Of a DNA stretch of 64,000 nt, positions 1-7,939 are shown one piece after another (position 1 is the stretch's first letter; each line of letters begins with the position of its first letter). The stretch comes from DAISJI01 sp964559835 (lineage in GTDB: Bacteria; Acidobacteriota; Terriglobia; Terriglobales; Acidobacteriaceae). Where the stretch lies: contig CAZLJE010000013.1 in NCBI GenBank assembly GCA_964559835.1, forward strand, positions 1 through 64,000, written 5' to 3'. Below the pieces are notes generated by a model. It ran no database searches and was not told the origin of the DNA. It saw only the letters and a list, made by a program, of their open reading frames with translations. The position numbers and the translations under genes were made by a program.

Positions 1-721
1 TCATGTCGTTGCCCCAGACTTCCCTGGATATGGCGAAAGCTCAGCACCGTCGGTCAACGATTTCGACTATTCCTTCGAACGGTTAGCGACTGTGACCGAA
101 AAGTTCACCGAAAAGCTGAATCTTTCTTCATATGCGCTATACCTCTCGGACATAGGTTCATCGGTTGGCATCCGGTTAGCTGTCATGCATCCCGAACGAG
201 TGACCGCTATGATCGTCCAAAACGGCGGCGCCCATGTTGAAGCCATAAATAAGGAGTTCTTGACCAAGGGATTAGTTGACTATTGGGAGGATCGGAGCAA
301 AAAGAATGCTCAAGTTCTACTCGACTGGCTACTGACGATTGAAGGAACCAAATGGCACTATCTGCATGGTGTCCGCGATCCGTCGAAGATCAGCCCTGAC
401 AATTGGGTGATCGACCAGGCTTATCAGGACCGACCGGGGAACAAGGAAATCCAACTTTCAATCCTCTACAACGCAAAAAGGAATCTGGATGTCTTTGCCG
501 ATTGGCAGGAGTATTTCCGTAAACAACAGCCCCCCACGCTGATCACTTGGGGCAAAAACGATGGAATCTTTACGGTGGAGGGTGCTGAACTCTACAAACG
601 GGATATCCCCAGCGCGGAGCTCCATCTTCTCGACACGGGCCATTTCGCGTTGGAAGAAGAAGTGGATCGGATTGGGTCGTTGATGCATGAGTTTCTCGAC
701 CGAACAATAAACAAGAAATAA
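1..721 (+). CDS. alpha/beta hydrolase, haloalkane dehalogenase/epoxide hydrolase type (5' end missing)
   Basis: The reading frame is open from base 2, so the start lies upstream of the window; about 239 residues remain. The fragment opens with the oxyanion-strand segment VVAPDFPGYGES. The nucleophile elbow reads LSDIGSSVG (Asp at bases 149-151) where serine hydrolases have Ser; this matches the QDYGGPVG elbow of haloalkane dehalogenases and epoxide hydrolases. The late strand ITWGKNDGIF carries the acid and TGHFALEE the catalytic His. The substrate cannot be read from sequence. The Asp nucleophile argues against a plain esterase. The 175 bases after the stop hold nothing I recognise. Confidence 0.8.
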   Translation, partial: HVVAPDFPGYGESSAPSVNDFDYSFERLATVTEKFTEKLNLSSYALYLSDIGSSVGIRLAVMHPERVTAMIVQNGGAHVEAINKEFLTKGLVDYWEDRSKKNAQVLLDWLLTIEGTKWHYLHGVRDPSKISPDNWVIDQAYQDRPGNKEIQLSILYNAKRNLDVFADWQEYFRKQQPPTLITWGKNDGIFTVEGAELYKRDIPSAELHLLDTGHFALEEEVDRIGSLMHEFLDRTINKK

Positions 722-896
722 GTATTGAAAGGGCGTTGCCAAGAGATAAAACCCGGGCTCACTCTCTCCAGCGCTTCTTGATCAGACCGAGGTCGTGAAA
801 ATGCGGCGGCGACGCAGAGGAGTTGGACTAAGGCCAGCCCCTGCAACATCATGCGTAGCTGCGTAATGAACTGAATCAGCGATTGATGAGGATGGG

Positions 897-1748
897 ATGA
901 AGGGTACAAGGCTTATCGTTCTCGCTTTGGCGCTTACGCCAGTGCTCGGTGCGCAGACCGTGTCCAGCGCCAATATCGCGCCGCGAATATTGAGAACGGC
1001 GGAATTGATCGGAGTGCGATCACAGCTTGAAGAATTGGTGCACCTTCGCGCCACACCGAAACAAAATGAAATCAGGGAATTACACCTTGTCCAACATTTG
1101 CAGGGAGTTGTAATTGCATCCGCTCTCGACGTCGAGAGCGTGAACGCGCGCATTGACTACGAAACGGCTCACTTACAGGAGGTCCAAGCTTACCTGTCCG
1201 CTCGTCGCGATCGGAGAGTGAACCTACTCAACTTGGGTAACTTGTTTATCGGCGGTGGAGTGGGCGCGGTTGGCAGCGGGCTGCAATTGATTTCATCTGC
1301 GGAACATGCCGGAAATGTTGTTAGCACTTCCGCAGGTTTCGGAGGGACGATACTCTCCGTGATTGGATTGCAACAGCAAAAAGGACAATTGCGCTCACCT
1401 GAGTACACGCCTGCGATGTTGGCAAAACTGCTGGGAGGTTCGCCTCGGGACTCGAGTGACTATCCTCCAGAAGTGTGGGTATACCTGACCACGCCAGATC
1501 CGGCATTGCCTGATCGTAGAACCGAACAAGAACACTTGATATCGGAGTGGACAAGGTTTGGTCACCTGAAGGAGAAACCTGATCCCGCAACAATTGCGGC
1601 ACTCACCACCACCGGCAAGGACGGCACTAAGCTGAGCGTCGAAATGATCGGCGATCGCACAGCCATGCTGGCGGATGTACGGGCACACGTCAGCACGATG
1701 CTGGTCGACCTGGCAGAGTTGATGACTTTCCTTGCGCAGGAAGAGTAA
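897..1748 (+). CDS. hypothetical exported protein
   Basis: A 283-residue protein that I do not recognise. It starts with a clear signal peptide (basic MKGTR, hydrophobic core, cleavage near LGAQ), so it is probably periplasmic or envelope-bound. AGGA lies about 6 bases before the ATG. Residues about 100-165 contain a glycine-rich weakly hydrophobic stretch (FIGGGVGAVGSGLQLI and a second similar segment), which could be two membrane hairpins. The N-terminal part (residues 30-90) is rich in Glu, Arg and Leu and probably helical. No catalytic motif is visible. It stands alone between the hydrolase and the oxidoreductase. Confidence 0.65.
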   Translation: MKGTRLIVLALALTPVLGAQTVSSANIAPRILRTAELIGVRSQLEELVHLRATPKQNEIRELHLVQHLQGVVIASALDVESVNARIDYETAHLQEVQAYLSARRDRRVNLLNLGNLFIGGGVGAVGSGLQLISSAEHAGNVVSTSAGFGGTILSVIGLQQQKGQLRSPEYTPAMLAKLLGGSPRDSSDYPPEVWVYLTTPDPALPDRRTEQEHLISEWTRFGHLKEKPDPATIAALTTTGKDGTKLSVEMIGDRTAMLADVRAHVSTMLVDLAELMTFLAQEE

Positions 1749-1945
1749 ACACGTTGACGTTTTCTACTGGGCCGGCGAGGTCTTTTACGAATCGCCCACG
1801 GATGTATATATCCCTAGTCGCAACGCGAGTACAACGAAACTGACAACGCTTCTCGTCTTCTTTGTGAAGAATATAGGTGCTCAGCCAACAGTGCCTTAGA
1901 GGAGAGGCGATGCCGCTCGCTGAAAACGCGCTGAGAGGAGGACGG

Positions 1946-2872
1946 ATGAAAGCAGCACGAGTTCTACGATTTGGTCCGCCGAGTGTGATTACAAACGATG
2001 AGCTGCCTCGGCCGGAACCCGCCGCTGGGCAACTGCTGGTCCGCGTAAAGGCGGCAGGGGTGGGCAATTGGGATGCGCTCGTTCGTGAGGGTAAGATACC
2101 CCAAGAACCATTACCTCTCATTCTCGGTTACGAGCTATCAGGAATTGTTGAAGCGATCGGAGCGGAAGTCTCGGGGTTCAAGGCTGGGGACGAAGTATAC
2201 GGGGCAACAAACGAGCAACTGACCGGGGCATATGCAGAATATGCTCTGCCTTTGGCCAGAATGATGGCGCAAAAGCCAAAGACTTTGAACTTCATTCAGG
2301 CGGCCTCGACTCCAATCGCGACTGTCACGGCCTGGCAGATGCTCTTCGATTATGCCCACGTAACCGCCGGGCAGACCGTACTGATCCACGGGGCCGCAGG
2401 CAACGTTGGCGCTTACGGCGTACAACTGGCCAAGCAAGCTGGCCTTCATGTAGTCGCGACCGCCGCCTCCGCCGATCTGGACTACGTCAGACGTTTGGGC
2501 GCTGAAAAAGTTGTGGACTATCGAACAGAGCGATTCGAAGAGTCGGTGACCGGGGTGGATGTTGTCCTTGATACCGTAGGAGGAGACACGCAGGAGCGGT
2601 CGCTTCGAGTCCTGAAGCCAGACGGCATTCTCGTCTCTGTCGTGTCACCTGTTCCCGAGACAGCGCAGAAAACTTATGGCATTCGAGCAGCGTACTTTTA
2701 CGTGGATGTGACTACAGCACGGCTGAATAAGATCGCAGAACTGTTCGACAGCGGAAAGCTAGTTACGGAGGTAGGGACTGTGCTCCCGCTGGGGGAAGCT
2801 CGCAGGGCCCACGAGATGCTTGCGGGTGCTCCCCATAAGCGCGGCAAGATCGTGCTGAGCGTTGCGGCGTGA
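1946..2872 (+). CDS. NADP-dependent quinone oxidoreductase-like protein (MDR superfamily)
   Basis: A 308-residue medium-chain dehydrogenase/reductase. The start at 1946 is chosen because GAGGAGG stands directly upstream; an earlier in-frame ATG-like start at 1877 has none. The N-terminal GroES-like domain reads MKAARVLRFG...PEPAAGQLLVRVKAAGVGNWD, and the nucleotide-binding fold carries HGAAGNVGAYGVQLAK (about residue 150). The catalytic- and structural-zinc cysteines of alcohol dehydrogenases are absent, so it is a zinc-free quinone-oxidoreductase type that reduces enones or quinones with NADPH. The following DoxX gene begins within or just after its stop codon, suggesting co-translation. Confidence 0.88.
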   Translation: MKAARVLRFGPPSVITNDELPRPEPAAGQLLVRVKAAGVGNWDALVREGKIPQEPLPLILGYELSGIVEAIGAEVSGFKAGDEVYGATNEQLTGAYAEYALPLARMMAQKPKTLNFIQAASTPIATVTAWQMLFDYAHVTAGQTVLIHGAAGNVGAYGVQLAKQAGLHVVATAASADLDYVRRLGAEKVVDYRTERFEESVTGVDVVLDTVGGDTQERSLRVLKPDGILVSVVSPVPETAQKTYGIRAAYFYVDVTTARLNKIAELFDSGKLVTEVGTVLPLGEARRAHEMLAGAPHKRGKIVLSVAA

Positions 2873-2895
2873 TCGAACCTGAAAGAAAAACGACG

Positions 2896-3360
2896 ATGAA
2901 CCCACGATGGACGGGAGTGGCGCAGTTCAGCTCAGTATATCTACGGCTCGCTCTGGGGATCTCGTTTCTGTCTGCCGTCGCAGACCGGTTTGGCCTCTGG
3001 GGCGCTTATGGACAGCCCAATGTGGCGTGGGGTAATTTTGCGCGATTCGTGGACTACACGGCTAAGCTCAATTGGTTTTTGCCGGCTGCGATGATCCCGG
3101 TATTGGCGATTGTCGCTACGGCTGCTGAAACTCTCTTCGGCCTTCTCCTTGTTCTCGGTTGGAAAACTCGCATCACTGCGTTGCTAAGCGGAGTACTTTT
3201 GACCGCCTTTGCACTGGCGATGACAATGGCTTTGGGAGTAAAGGCGCCTCTTGATTTGTCCGTTTTTTCGGCTGCTGGGGGAGCACTGCTGCTGGGAACG
3301 TGTGCAGAGTTCCCGTTCAGCGTGGACGACTTCCTTCGGCGAATTAGGCAGGGGCAGTGA
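2896..3360 (+). CDS. DoxX-like membrane protein
   Basis: About 154 residues with four hydrophobic segments: VYLRLALGISFLSAVADRFG, the stretch around FLPAAMIPVLAIVATAAETL, the LLVLG to ALAMTMAL region, and SVFSAAGGALLLG. This matches the four-helix DoxX family of inner-membrane proteins, often linked to redox or thiol stress. An in-frame GTG at 2869 overlaps the upstream stop codon and is an alternative start; I prefer ATG 2896, which has a weak GAAAG upstream. Pairing with the oxidoreductase implies a common quinone-related role, but this is inference. Confidence 0.8.
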   Translation: MNPRWTGVAQFSSVYLRLALGISFLSAVADRFGLWGAYGQPNVAWGNFARFVDYTAKLNWFLPAAMIPVLAIVATAAETLFGLLLVLGWKTRITALLSGVLLTAFALAMTMALGVKAPLDLSVFSAAGGALLLGTCAEFPFSVDDFLRRIRQGQ

Positions 3361-3483
3361 TCTGCAGTGACGGATCAAGGGGCAATCATGATCCCAAGAA
3401 CCTCTCGCTCGTCCCATTGGTGTAAGGCGTTATCCGGGTGCCCCACCCTGCGTCCTGTTTTTTTCATGATCAGACCAAAGATT

Positions 3484-3523
3484 GGGTGCCCCACCCTTTG
3501 CGCTTTTCGAAGGGTGGGCATCC
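3484..3523. repeat. REP-like hairpin with GGGTGCCCC outer arm
   Basis: GGGTGCCCCACCCTT pairs with AAGGGTGGGCATCC across a T-rich loop, allowing one bulge and one G-T pair. A half copy (GGGTGCCCCACCCT) stands at 3436-3449. The same outer arm recurs in hairpins at 4062, 19033 and 35319 and as half copies at 4551 and about 34562. It lies between the convergent DoxX and NTF2-like genes. Confidence 0.7.
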
Positions 3524-3553
3524 GGCATGCTAACTCCGCTCATCTTCGCTCCG

Positions 3554-3961
3554 CTACGGCTCTGAGATTTCGGGTTCCTGTCGCCCGAAGTATTCGCTCC
3601 AGGTGGCGATTCTTCCTCCAACCAAATGCACGAGGATAGCGTCATGGGTCGTCGTTCTCTTGCCGTCTCTCTTGCGAGTCGCGGTCCAATCCCACTGGAT
3701 CGCCAGCCTGGTTCTGTCCTCGGAGAGAAACATCTCGTTTACCGTGACCTTCAGATCGGTGAAATCCTTGAAATAATCAAGGATCGCGCTCTGCATGTCC
3801 TTCTTGACCACGTGACCTCCGGGAGAAAACAATTCTCCGTTCGGTAGCCAATCGTCGGCAGCGATGGCAAAATCGCGCTTTTCCCACGCTTGCGCTTGAC
3901 GGTTCACGAGCGCGCGTACCTGCGTGCTGTGGTTCTTGGTGGGTTCCTCTGCCCGGCTCAT
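3554..3961 (-). CDS. NTF2/SnoaL-like protein
   Basis: 135 residues with the cone-shaped NTF2-fold pattern: an N-terminal helix (VRALVNRQAQAWEKRDFAIAADDW), then a helix with ILDYFKDFTDLKVTV, then strands RLAIQWDWTATRKRDGK and AILVHLVGGRIATWSEYF. The closing strand with W-x-E-Y-F is typical of SnoaL-like proteins, which are small cyclases, isomerases or ligand binders. No signal peptide. There is no neighbour on the same strand to suggest a pathway, and the substrate is unknown. Confidence 0.7.
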   Translation of the reverse strand: MSRAEEPTKNHSTQVRALVNRQAQAWEKRDFAIAADDWLPNGELFSPGGHVVKKDMQSAILDYFKDFTDLKVTVNEMFLSEDRTRLAIQWDWTATRKRDGKRTTTHDAILVHLVGGRIATWSEYFGRQEPEISEP

Positions 3962-4061
3962 TCGCTTCTACTCCTCCGTCAATCGTAACAACCCGACCTG
4001 GCGACGAAACTCGAGGACGGGGGAAACTCGGGAACCTCCGGGAAACTCGGGGACGGAGGCA

Positions 4062-4101
4062 GGTGCCCCGCATCTGCCAGCTGTTGGCAGATGTGGGTAC
4101 C
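4062..4101. repeat. REP-like hairpin, second copy
   Basis: GGTGCCC pairs with GGGTACC (one G-T), continued by the inner stem CATCTGCCA/TGGCAGATG around the loop GCTGT. The outer arms match those of the hairpin at 3484, but the inner stem sequence is different and remains self-complementary, so structure rather than inner sequence appears conserved. Confidence 0.7.
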
Positions 4102-4128
4102 CGTGCCCTACCTTACATTTGGGTTCGT

Positions 4129-4211
4129 GATTTCCGATTTCTGATTACCGATTTCCGATCCCGATTACCACCCCTCTTCAACCAAAAATCGAAAATGAAA
4201 AATCAAAGATG
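4129..4211. repeat. two degenerate heptamer arrays
   Basis: At 4129-4169 the units are GATTTCC, GATTTCT, GATTACC, GATTTCC, GATCCC (six bases) and GATTACC. At 4184-4211 the units are AAAAATC, GAAAATG, AAAAATC and AAAGATG. Period 7 is kept while the unit sequence changes from array to array. Confidence 0.75.
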
Positions 4212-4270
4212 TCTTGTCACGTCCTCACGTGACCCACCTCACATACAGGCCCCCTCCCATTCCTCTAAAC

Positions 4271-4459
4271 TCACCACGTGACATTGAGGGTGAAGTGTCC
4301 CTCACGTGAGTTTTTGTCCATGCTGGCCGCCACAACAGTTCGGCCGTACCTCCCGCCGACCGCCCTTTCCAGCTCTCGGGTTAACTCTTTCGGCAAATCT
4401 TTCGTCGAAATCGCCTGTGCAAAACTCCAAGTAACCCGGACGTATTTTGATGATTCCAA
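4271..4459 (-). CDS. possible small hypothetical protein
   Basis: A 62-residue frame with a TTG start and no visible ribosome binding site. The translation looks protein-like: an amphipathic helix DLPKELTRELERAV followed by GGRYGRTVVAA and a C-terminal strand HFTLNVTW. The frame is open upstream to a stop at about 4501. I do not recognise it. It may be chance, given the repeats around it. Confidence 0.3.
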   Translation of the reverse strand: MESSKYVRVTWSFAQAISTKDLPKELTRELERAVGGRYGRTVVAASMDKNSREGHFTLNVTW

Positions 4460-4570
4460 ACAGGCGCATTCAAAACTAGCGGTTACTACCTCGCACGACT
4501 ATAACGAACTAGTAATGGCAGTTTTGCCACACCCCAACTTCGGGTGCCCCACCCTGACCGGGTTTGGACC

Positions 4571-4626
4571 GGAACCCGGAACCCGGAGCCCGGAGCCCTA
4601 AGTCATGAGCCCTAAGCCATGAGCCC
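4571..4626. repeat. heptamer array running into the tnaA start codon
   Basis: Eight units in exact period 7: GGAACCC twice, GGAGCCC twice, TAAGTCA, TGAGCCC, TAAGCCA, TGAGCCC. The last two units contain the start ATG (4619-4621) and encode the first residues of tryptophanase. A second ATG with the same context lies 14 bases upstream in a different frame. Confidence 0.85.
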
Positions 4627-6007
4627 TCGCACCATCATCGAGCCCTTCCGTATCAAGAGCGTCGAGCCGATCCGCTGGACCACGCGCGAAGAACGCGAGC
4701 GCCTGCTGCACGCCGCCCACTACAACCTGTTCTTGCTCCCGGCCGACGACGTCCTCATCGACCTGCTCACCGACTCCGGCACCGGCGCCATGTCCACCGA
4801 CCAGTGGGCCGCGATCATGCAGGGCGACGAAAGTTACGCCGGCAGCCGCAGCTTCGACCGCTTCCGCGATTCGGTGCAGGAGATCACCGGCTTCCGCCAT
4901 GTCATCCCGACGCACCAGGGACGCGCCGCCGAGCGCATCCTGTTTGGCGTCATGTGCAAGAAGGGCGACGTCGTCCCCAACAACACGCACTTCGACACCA
5001 CGCGGGCGAACGTCGAATTCGTCGGCGCTGAAGCCGTGGACCTCGTCATCGCGGAAGGGAAGCAGCCGTCGTCGCGGCACCCGTTCAAGGGCAACATGGA
5101 CGTCGAAGCGCTGGAGCGGTTGATCGTGCGCGTCGGACGCGAGCACATTCCGCTGGTGATGCTGACGGTGACGAACAACTCCGGTGGTGGGCAACCGGTT
5201 TCGATGGAGAACGTGCGTGCGGTCAGCGCCGTGTGCGGGAAACACAAGCTGCCGCTGTATTTCGATGCCTGCCGCTTCGCGGAGAACGCGTACTTCATCA
5301 AGTTGCGCGAGAGCGGCTATGCGAACCAGTCGCCGAAGCGGATCGCGCAGGAGATGTTCCGCTACGGCGACGGCTGCACCATGTCGGCCAAGAAAGACGG
5401 TATGGCCAACATCGGCGGGTTCCTGTGCACGAACAACGACCTGCTCGCGCAGCAGGAAAAAGACCTGCTGATCCTGACCGAGGGCTATCCCACGTACGGT
5501 GGGCTAGCCGGACGCGACCTGGAAGCCATCGCAGTCGGACTGCAGGAGGCGCTGCACGAGGACTACCTCCGCTACCGGATCAGCTCGACTGCGTATCTGG
5601 GCAATCACATCGCGGAACAGGGCGTGTCCATCGTGCAGCCGCCCGGAGGACACGCCGTCTACATCGACGCGCGCGCCTTCCTGCCGCACATTCCGGCGGA
5701 ACAGTTCCCGGGCGTCGCGCTCGCGGCGGAGTTGTACCTCGAAGGCGGCATCCGGTCGGTCGAGATCGGGACCCTGATGTTCGGCGCGGCGGCGGAGATG
5801 GACCTGGTGCGGCTGGCGATCCCACGGCGCGTATACACGCAGAGCCACATCGACTATGTCGTGGAAATCATCCTCGAAGTGTGGAAACGGCGAGAGCAGA
5901 TCCAGGGCCTCAAGTTGAGCTATGAGGCCCCGTTCCTGCGTCACTTCACGGCCCGCCTGGAGCCGCTGGTGCGAGAAGCAGTAGCTACCGCAGCTTCGTC
6001 GGGGTGA
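4619..6007 (+). CDS. tnaA: tryptophanase (L-tryptophan indole-lyase)
   Basis: 462 residues, close to the usual 455-475 of this PLP-dependent beta-eliminating lyase, which splits L-tryptophan into indole, pyruvate and ammonia in the cytoplasm. Hallmarks: EPFRIKSVEPI near the start, IDLLTDSGTGAMS, GDESYAGSRSF, IPTHQGRAAE, the PLP lysine in MSAKKDGMANIGGFL (about 260-275), and PTYGGLAGRDLEA. The close relative tyrosine phenol-lyase has Thr in the segment that here reads HFDTTR, and Arg in the segment that here reads GIRSVEIG; the Asp and Ile match tryptophanases. No tnaC-like leader or tnaB permease is next to it. No ribosome binding site is visible because a heptamer array occupies the leader. 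Confidence 0.9.
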   Translation: MSPRTIIEPFRIKSVEPIRWTTREERERLLHAAHYNLFLLPADDVLIDLLTDSGTGAMSTDQWAAIMQGDESYAGSRSFDRFRDSVQEITGFRHVIPTHQGRAAERILFGVMCKKGDVVPNNTHFDTTRANVEFVGAEAVDLVIAEGKQPSSRHPFKGNMDVEALERLIVRVGREHIPLVMLTVTNNSGGGQPVSMENVRAVSAVCGKHKLPLYFDACRFAENAYFIKLRESGYANQSPKRIAQEMFRYGDGCTMSAKKDGMANIGGFLCTNNDLLAQQEKDLLILTEGYPTYGGLAGRDLEAIAVGLQEALHEDYLRYRISSTAYLGNHIAEQGVSIVQPPGGHAVYIDARAFLPHIPAEQFPGVALAAELYLEGGIRSVEIGTLMFGAAAEMDLVRLAIPRRVYTQSHIDYVVEIILEVWKRREQIQGLKLSYEAPFLRHFTARLEPLVREAVATAASSG

Positions 6008-6545
6008 CTTCGATGATAAACCGGTGTTTGCTGACGCTGTCGTCGAGCGCGGCGATCTGGTTCGCTTTCGCGACGGCCACGTCTCCAGTCGCAGTGCAGC
6101 GGACCTGCCGGATTGCAGGTGCGGTGATACCTTGGCTCGGTTCGTTCGCCGCGAGCGCGCTGATCTCGACGGTTGTCTCCAGCAACAAGTTCGCGTTCTC
6201 CTGCATGAATAGGTGTGCGTCGATGTTGACGCCGATGTCGATGTACTGGAATTGCGTGCCGCCGTCCTTGGACGACGTCGGCACCGGAATTCGGTTTCCC
6301 GTCTTCAGCGTCTCTCTCCCGTTGCTACGAGTATCCGATGCCTCGATTGTCATCAGGTACGAGCGGCTGTTGATCACCTTTCCGTCGTCGACTTCCTTGA
6401 TGACATACTCGAGCCGATACCCGCCTTGCGCCCAGGCGAACTGGCTGCGCGGTTGCGGCGTCGCCGCGGGTTTGGTGTCCTTGGTTTCCTGTGCCAAGAG
6501 GGTGGTTGCGAACATCAGCATGAACACAATTGCTATTTTCCGCAT
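5985..6545 (-). CDS. hypothetical exported protein
   Basis: 186 residues with a signal peptide (MRKIAIVFMLMFATTLLAQ) and AGGAGA 6 bases before the ATG. The mature part is beta-rich, with QYIDIGVNIDAHLFMQENANLLLE and a central VEISALAAN stretch. It is the third gene of the run sigma factor, membrane protein, exported protein, so it is probably co-transcribed with them and may be a target or modulator of that system. Its 3' end overlaps the end of the convergent tnaA by 23 bases. Family unknown. Confidence 0.7.
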   Translation of the reverse strand: MRKIAIVFMLMFATTLLAQETKDTKPAATPQPRSQFAWAQGGYRLEYVIKEVDDGKVINSRSYLMTIEASDTRSNGRETLKTGNRIPVPTSSKDGGTQFQYIDIGVNIDAHLFMQENANLLLETTVEISALAANEPSQGITAPAIRQVRCTATGDVAVAKANQIAALDDSVSKHRFIIEVTPTKLR

Positions 6546-6562
6546 CGAATGTCTCCTTTGAA

Positions 6563-7150
6563 TTAGCGCAATTGCTGGGGCCTTGTCGGTTCGGCGGACA
6601 CGTCGCCGGTTTCGAGGTACTTCTGAACTCGTTCGCGCTCTGCCTGCTGTTCGATCGCGACTGCCTTTGCCTGCTCCGGGTGTTGACGCACAAGCGCGAG
6701 CAATAACCTTTCCTGTTCTGTCGTCGGCAGCGGCGACGGAAACACTTCCTGCTTCGGCGCTGGTGGCATTGCGCGCGCGGTTTCAACCCGCGCTTTTGCC
6801 ATCGGCGGTCGTGGTCCTTTGCGCCGCGGGATTGCATTTGTGTTCCGCTCGGCAACGGGCGGTTGCGGCCTTGTTGCGACTTCCGGTTTCGGCGATTCGA
6901 TCGTGTTCTTCACCTGTACCGGCGCGGGCGTTTCGATGTGCATCACGCGCATTCCAATCACCACGGCCAGCACCGCGGCCGCGGCGAGCGCTGGCACCCA
7001 CATCCAGCGCCACCACGGACGCCGCTCCGGCTGCGACTGCAAGTTCGCCAGGATGCGACCTTCCATTCCCGTCCGCGGCTCGACCCGTTGCGGGCCGAGC
7101 GCGCGGTCCAAAGCCGAATCGACCAGCCGTTCGCGTTCGTGCGGGTTCAT
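6563..7150 (-). CDS. putative anti-sigma factor, single-pass membrane protein
   Basis: 195 residues. The ATG shares one base with the stop of the sigma factor gene (TGATG), indicating translational coupling. A short cytoplasmic N-terminus (MNPHERERLVDSALDRALG) precedes one membrane helix (WMWVPALAAAAVLAVVIG, about 50-67) and a long Pro-rich extracytoplasmic part with Lys/Arg clusters. There is no zinc-finger HxxxCxxC anti-sigma motif, so the call rests on position and topology. A run of hydrophilic helix with EQERLLLALVRQHPEQAKAVA ends the protein. Confidence 0.6.
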   Translation of the reverse strand: MNPHERERLVDSALDRALGPQRVEPRTGMEGRILANLQSQPERRPWWRWMWVPALAAAAVLAVVIGMRVMHIETPAPVQVKNTIESPKPEVATRPQPPVAERNTNAIPRRKGPRPPMAKARVETARAMPPAPKQEVFPSPLPTTEQERLLLALVRQHPEQAKAVAIEQQAERERVQKYLETGDVSAEPTRPQQLR

Positions 7151-7701
7151 CACTTCTTCTCCATGTACGCCGTCAGTTTGTCGCGGAGCATCTGCCGCGC
7201 GCGCGACATCCTCGTGCGCACTGTGCCCTCGGGAATCCCGAGCACCTGCGCGACATCCGCCGACGTCATGCCGTCCACGGTTGAGAGCCGCACCGCTTCG
7301 CGCAGGGCCTTGGGCAGCGCCTCGATCATCTTCTCCAGTTGCGCCTGCAACTCTGCCTCGAGGACCGTCTGGTCGGCGCGAGGTGCGGCGTCGGCGATCT
7401 CGTGGTACTGCTCGTCGGTGTCCAGCGACTGCACCGGGTGCTTGCGGACACGGTCGACCGCGATCCTCCAGACCACGCGCGCCAGCCATAGCCGCGGTTC
7501 TGCGATCTTGCTCAGGTCCTGGCGCATGAGGCGGATGTAGGTCTCCTGCGCGGCGTCTTCGGCGTCCTCGCGGTTGCGCAGGACCGAGTAGGCAACGCGG
7601 AAGACGAGGCGGGCATGGGTGCGGACGACGGTCTCCAGCTCTTGTGCCGTCTCCGAGATCGCTACCCGCTCGCTCAACGCCACCTGCCCCGCCACGCTCA
7701 T
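7150..7701 (-). CDS. ECF-type RNA polymerase sigma factor
   Basis: 183 residues from ATG 7701 (a longer frame from TTG 7749 is less likely; GAGAG precedes 7701). Region 2 is seen in LVFRVAYSVLRNREDAEDAAQETYIRL and region 4 in LPKALREAVRLSTVDGMTSADVAQVLGIPEGTVRTRMSRARQMLR. These are the -10 and -35 binding parts of group 4 sigma-70 factors. It directs RNA polymerase to a small regulon, probably in response to an envelope or stress signal sensed by the coupled membrane protein downstream. Confidence 0.92.
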   Translation of the reverse strand: MSVAGQVALSERVAISETAQELETVVRTHARLVFRVAYSVLRNREDAEDAAQETYIRLMRQDLSKIAEPRLWLARVVWRIAVDRVRKHPVQSLDTDEQYHEIADAAPRADQTVLEAELQAQLEKMIEALPKALREAVRLSTVDGMTSADVAQVLGIPEGTVRTRMSRARQMLRDKLTAYMEKK

Positions 7702-7793
7702 GTCTCCGCTCTCAATAGGTAAGACAGGAGCACAAGCCGAACTGTTCAAGAAAATTTATTCGGGGAGTATATCCGGGGCAAAAACAAGAACTC

Positions 7794-7823
7794 ACCACAA
7801 AGGGCACAAAGGAACACGAAGGA
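7794..7823. repeat. short 9-10 bp tandem repeat
   Basis: Three near copies of a CACAAAGG-type unit (CACAAAGGG, CACAAAGGA, ACACGAAGG) in the region between the sigma factor and the next gene. This word family is common in intergenic DNA of several environmental phyla; no function can be assigned. Confidence 0.5.
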
Positions 7824-7939
7824 AAACATTAGCGCAGAGTACGGAAAGAGGTGGAGAAGGTCAGATTATTCGGAATCTGCAGTGGTTTTGCTTTACCCTT
7901 GGAGTACGATACCCAGTTTCTTAGTTGCCGGAGGGATTC

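Larger units (their letters stand above)
3962..4618. other. repeat-rich intergenic region
   Basis: 657 bases dense in short repeats and mostly without genes. It holds two copies of an 18-19 bp unit starting GGAAACTCGGG (4022-4058), a REP-like hairpin (4062-4101), heptad arrays (4129-4169 and 4184-4211), several CACGTGA/TCACGTG palindromic words (4218-4312), a half REP copy (4551) and the heptad array that runs into tnaA (4571-4626). One possible short minus-strand ORF (4271-4459) is listed separately. No clear promoter was found for tnaA. Confidence 0.7.

Noticed and set aside
4541..4618. Possible tnaC leader peptide before tnaA
   Set aside because: No short frame with the Trp codon and Rho-site arrangement; the region consists of a half REP copy and heptamers.
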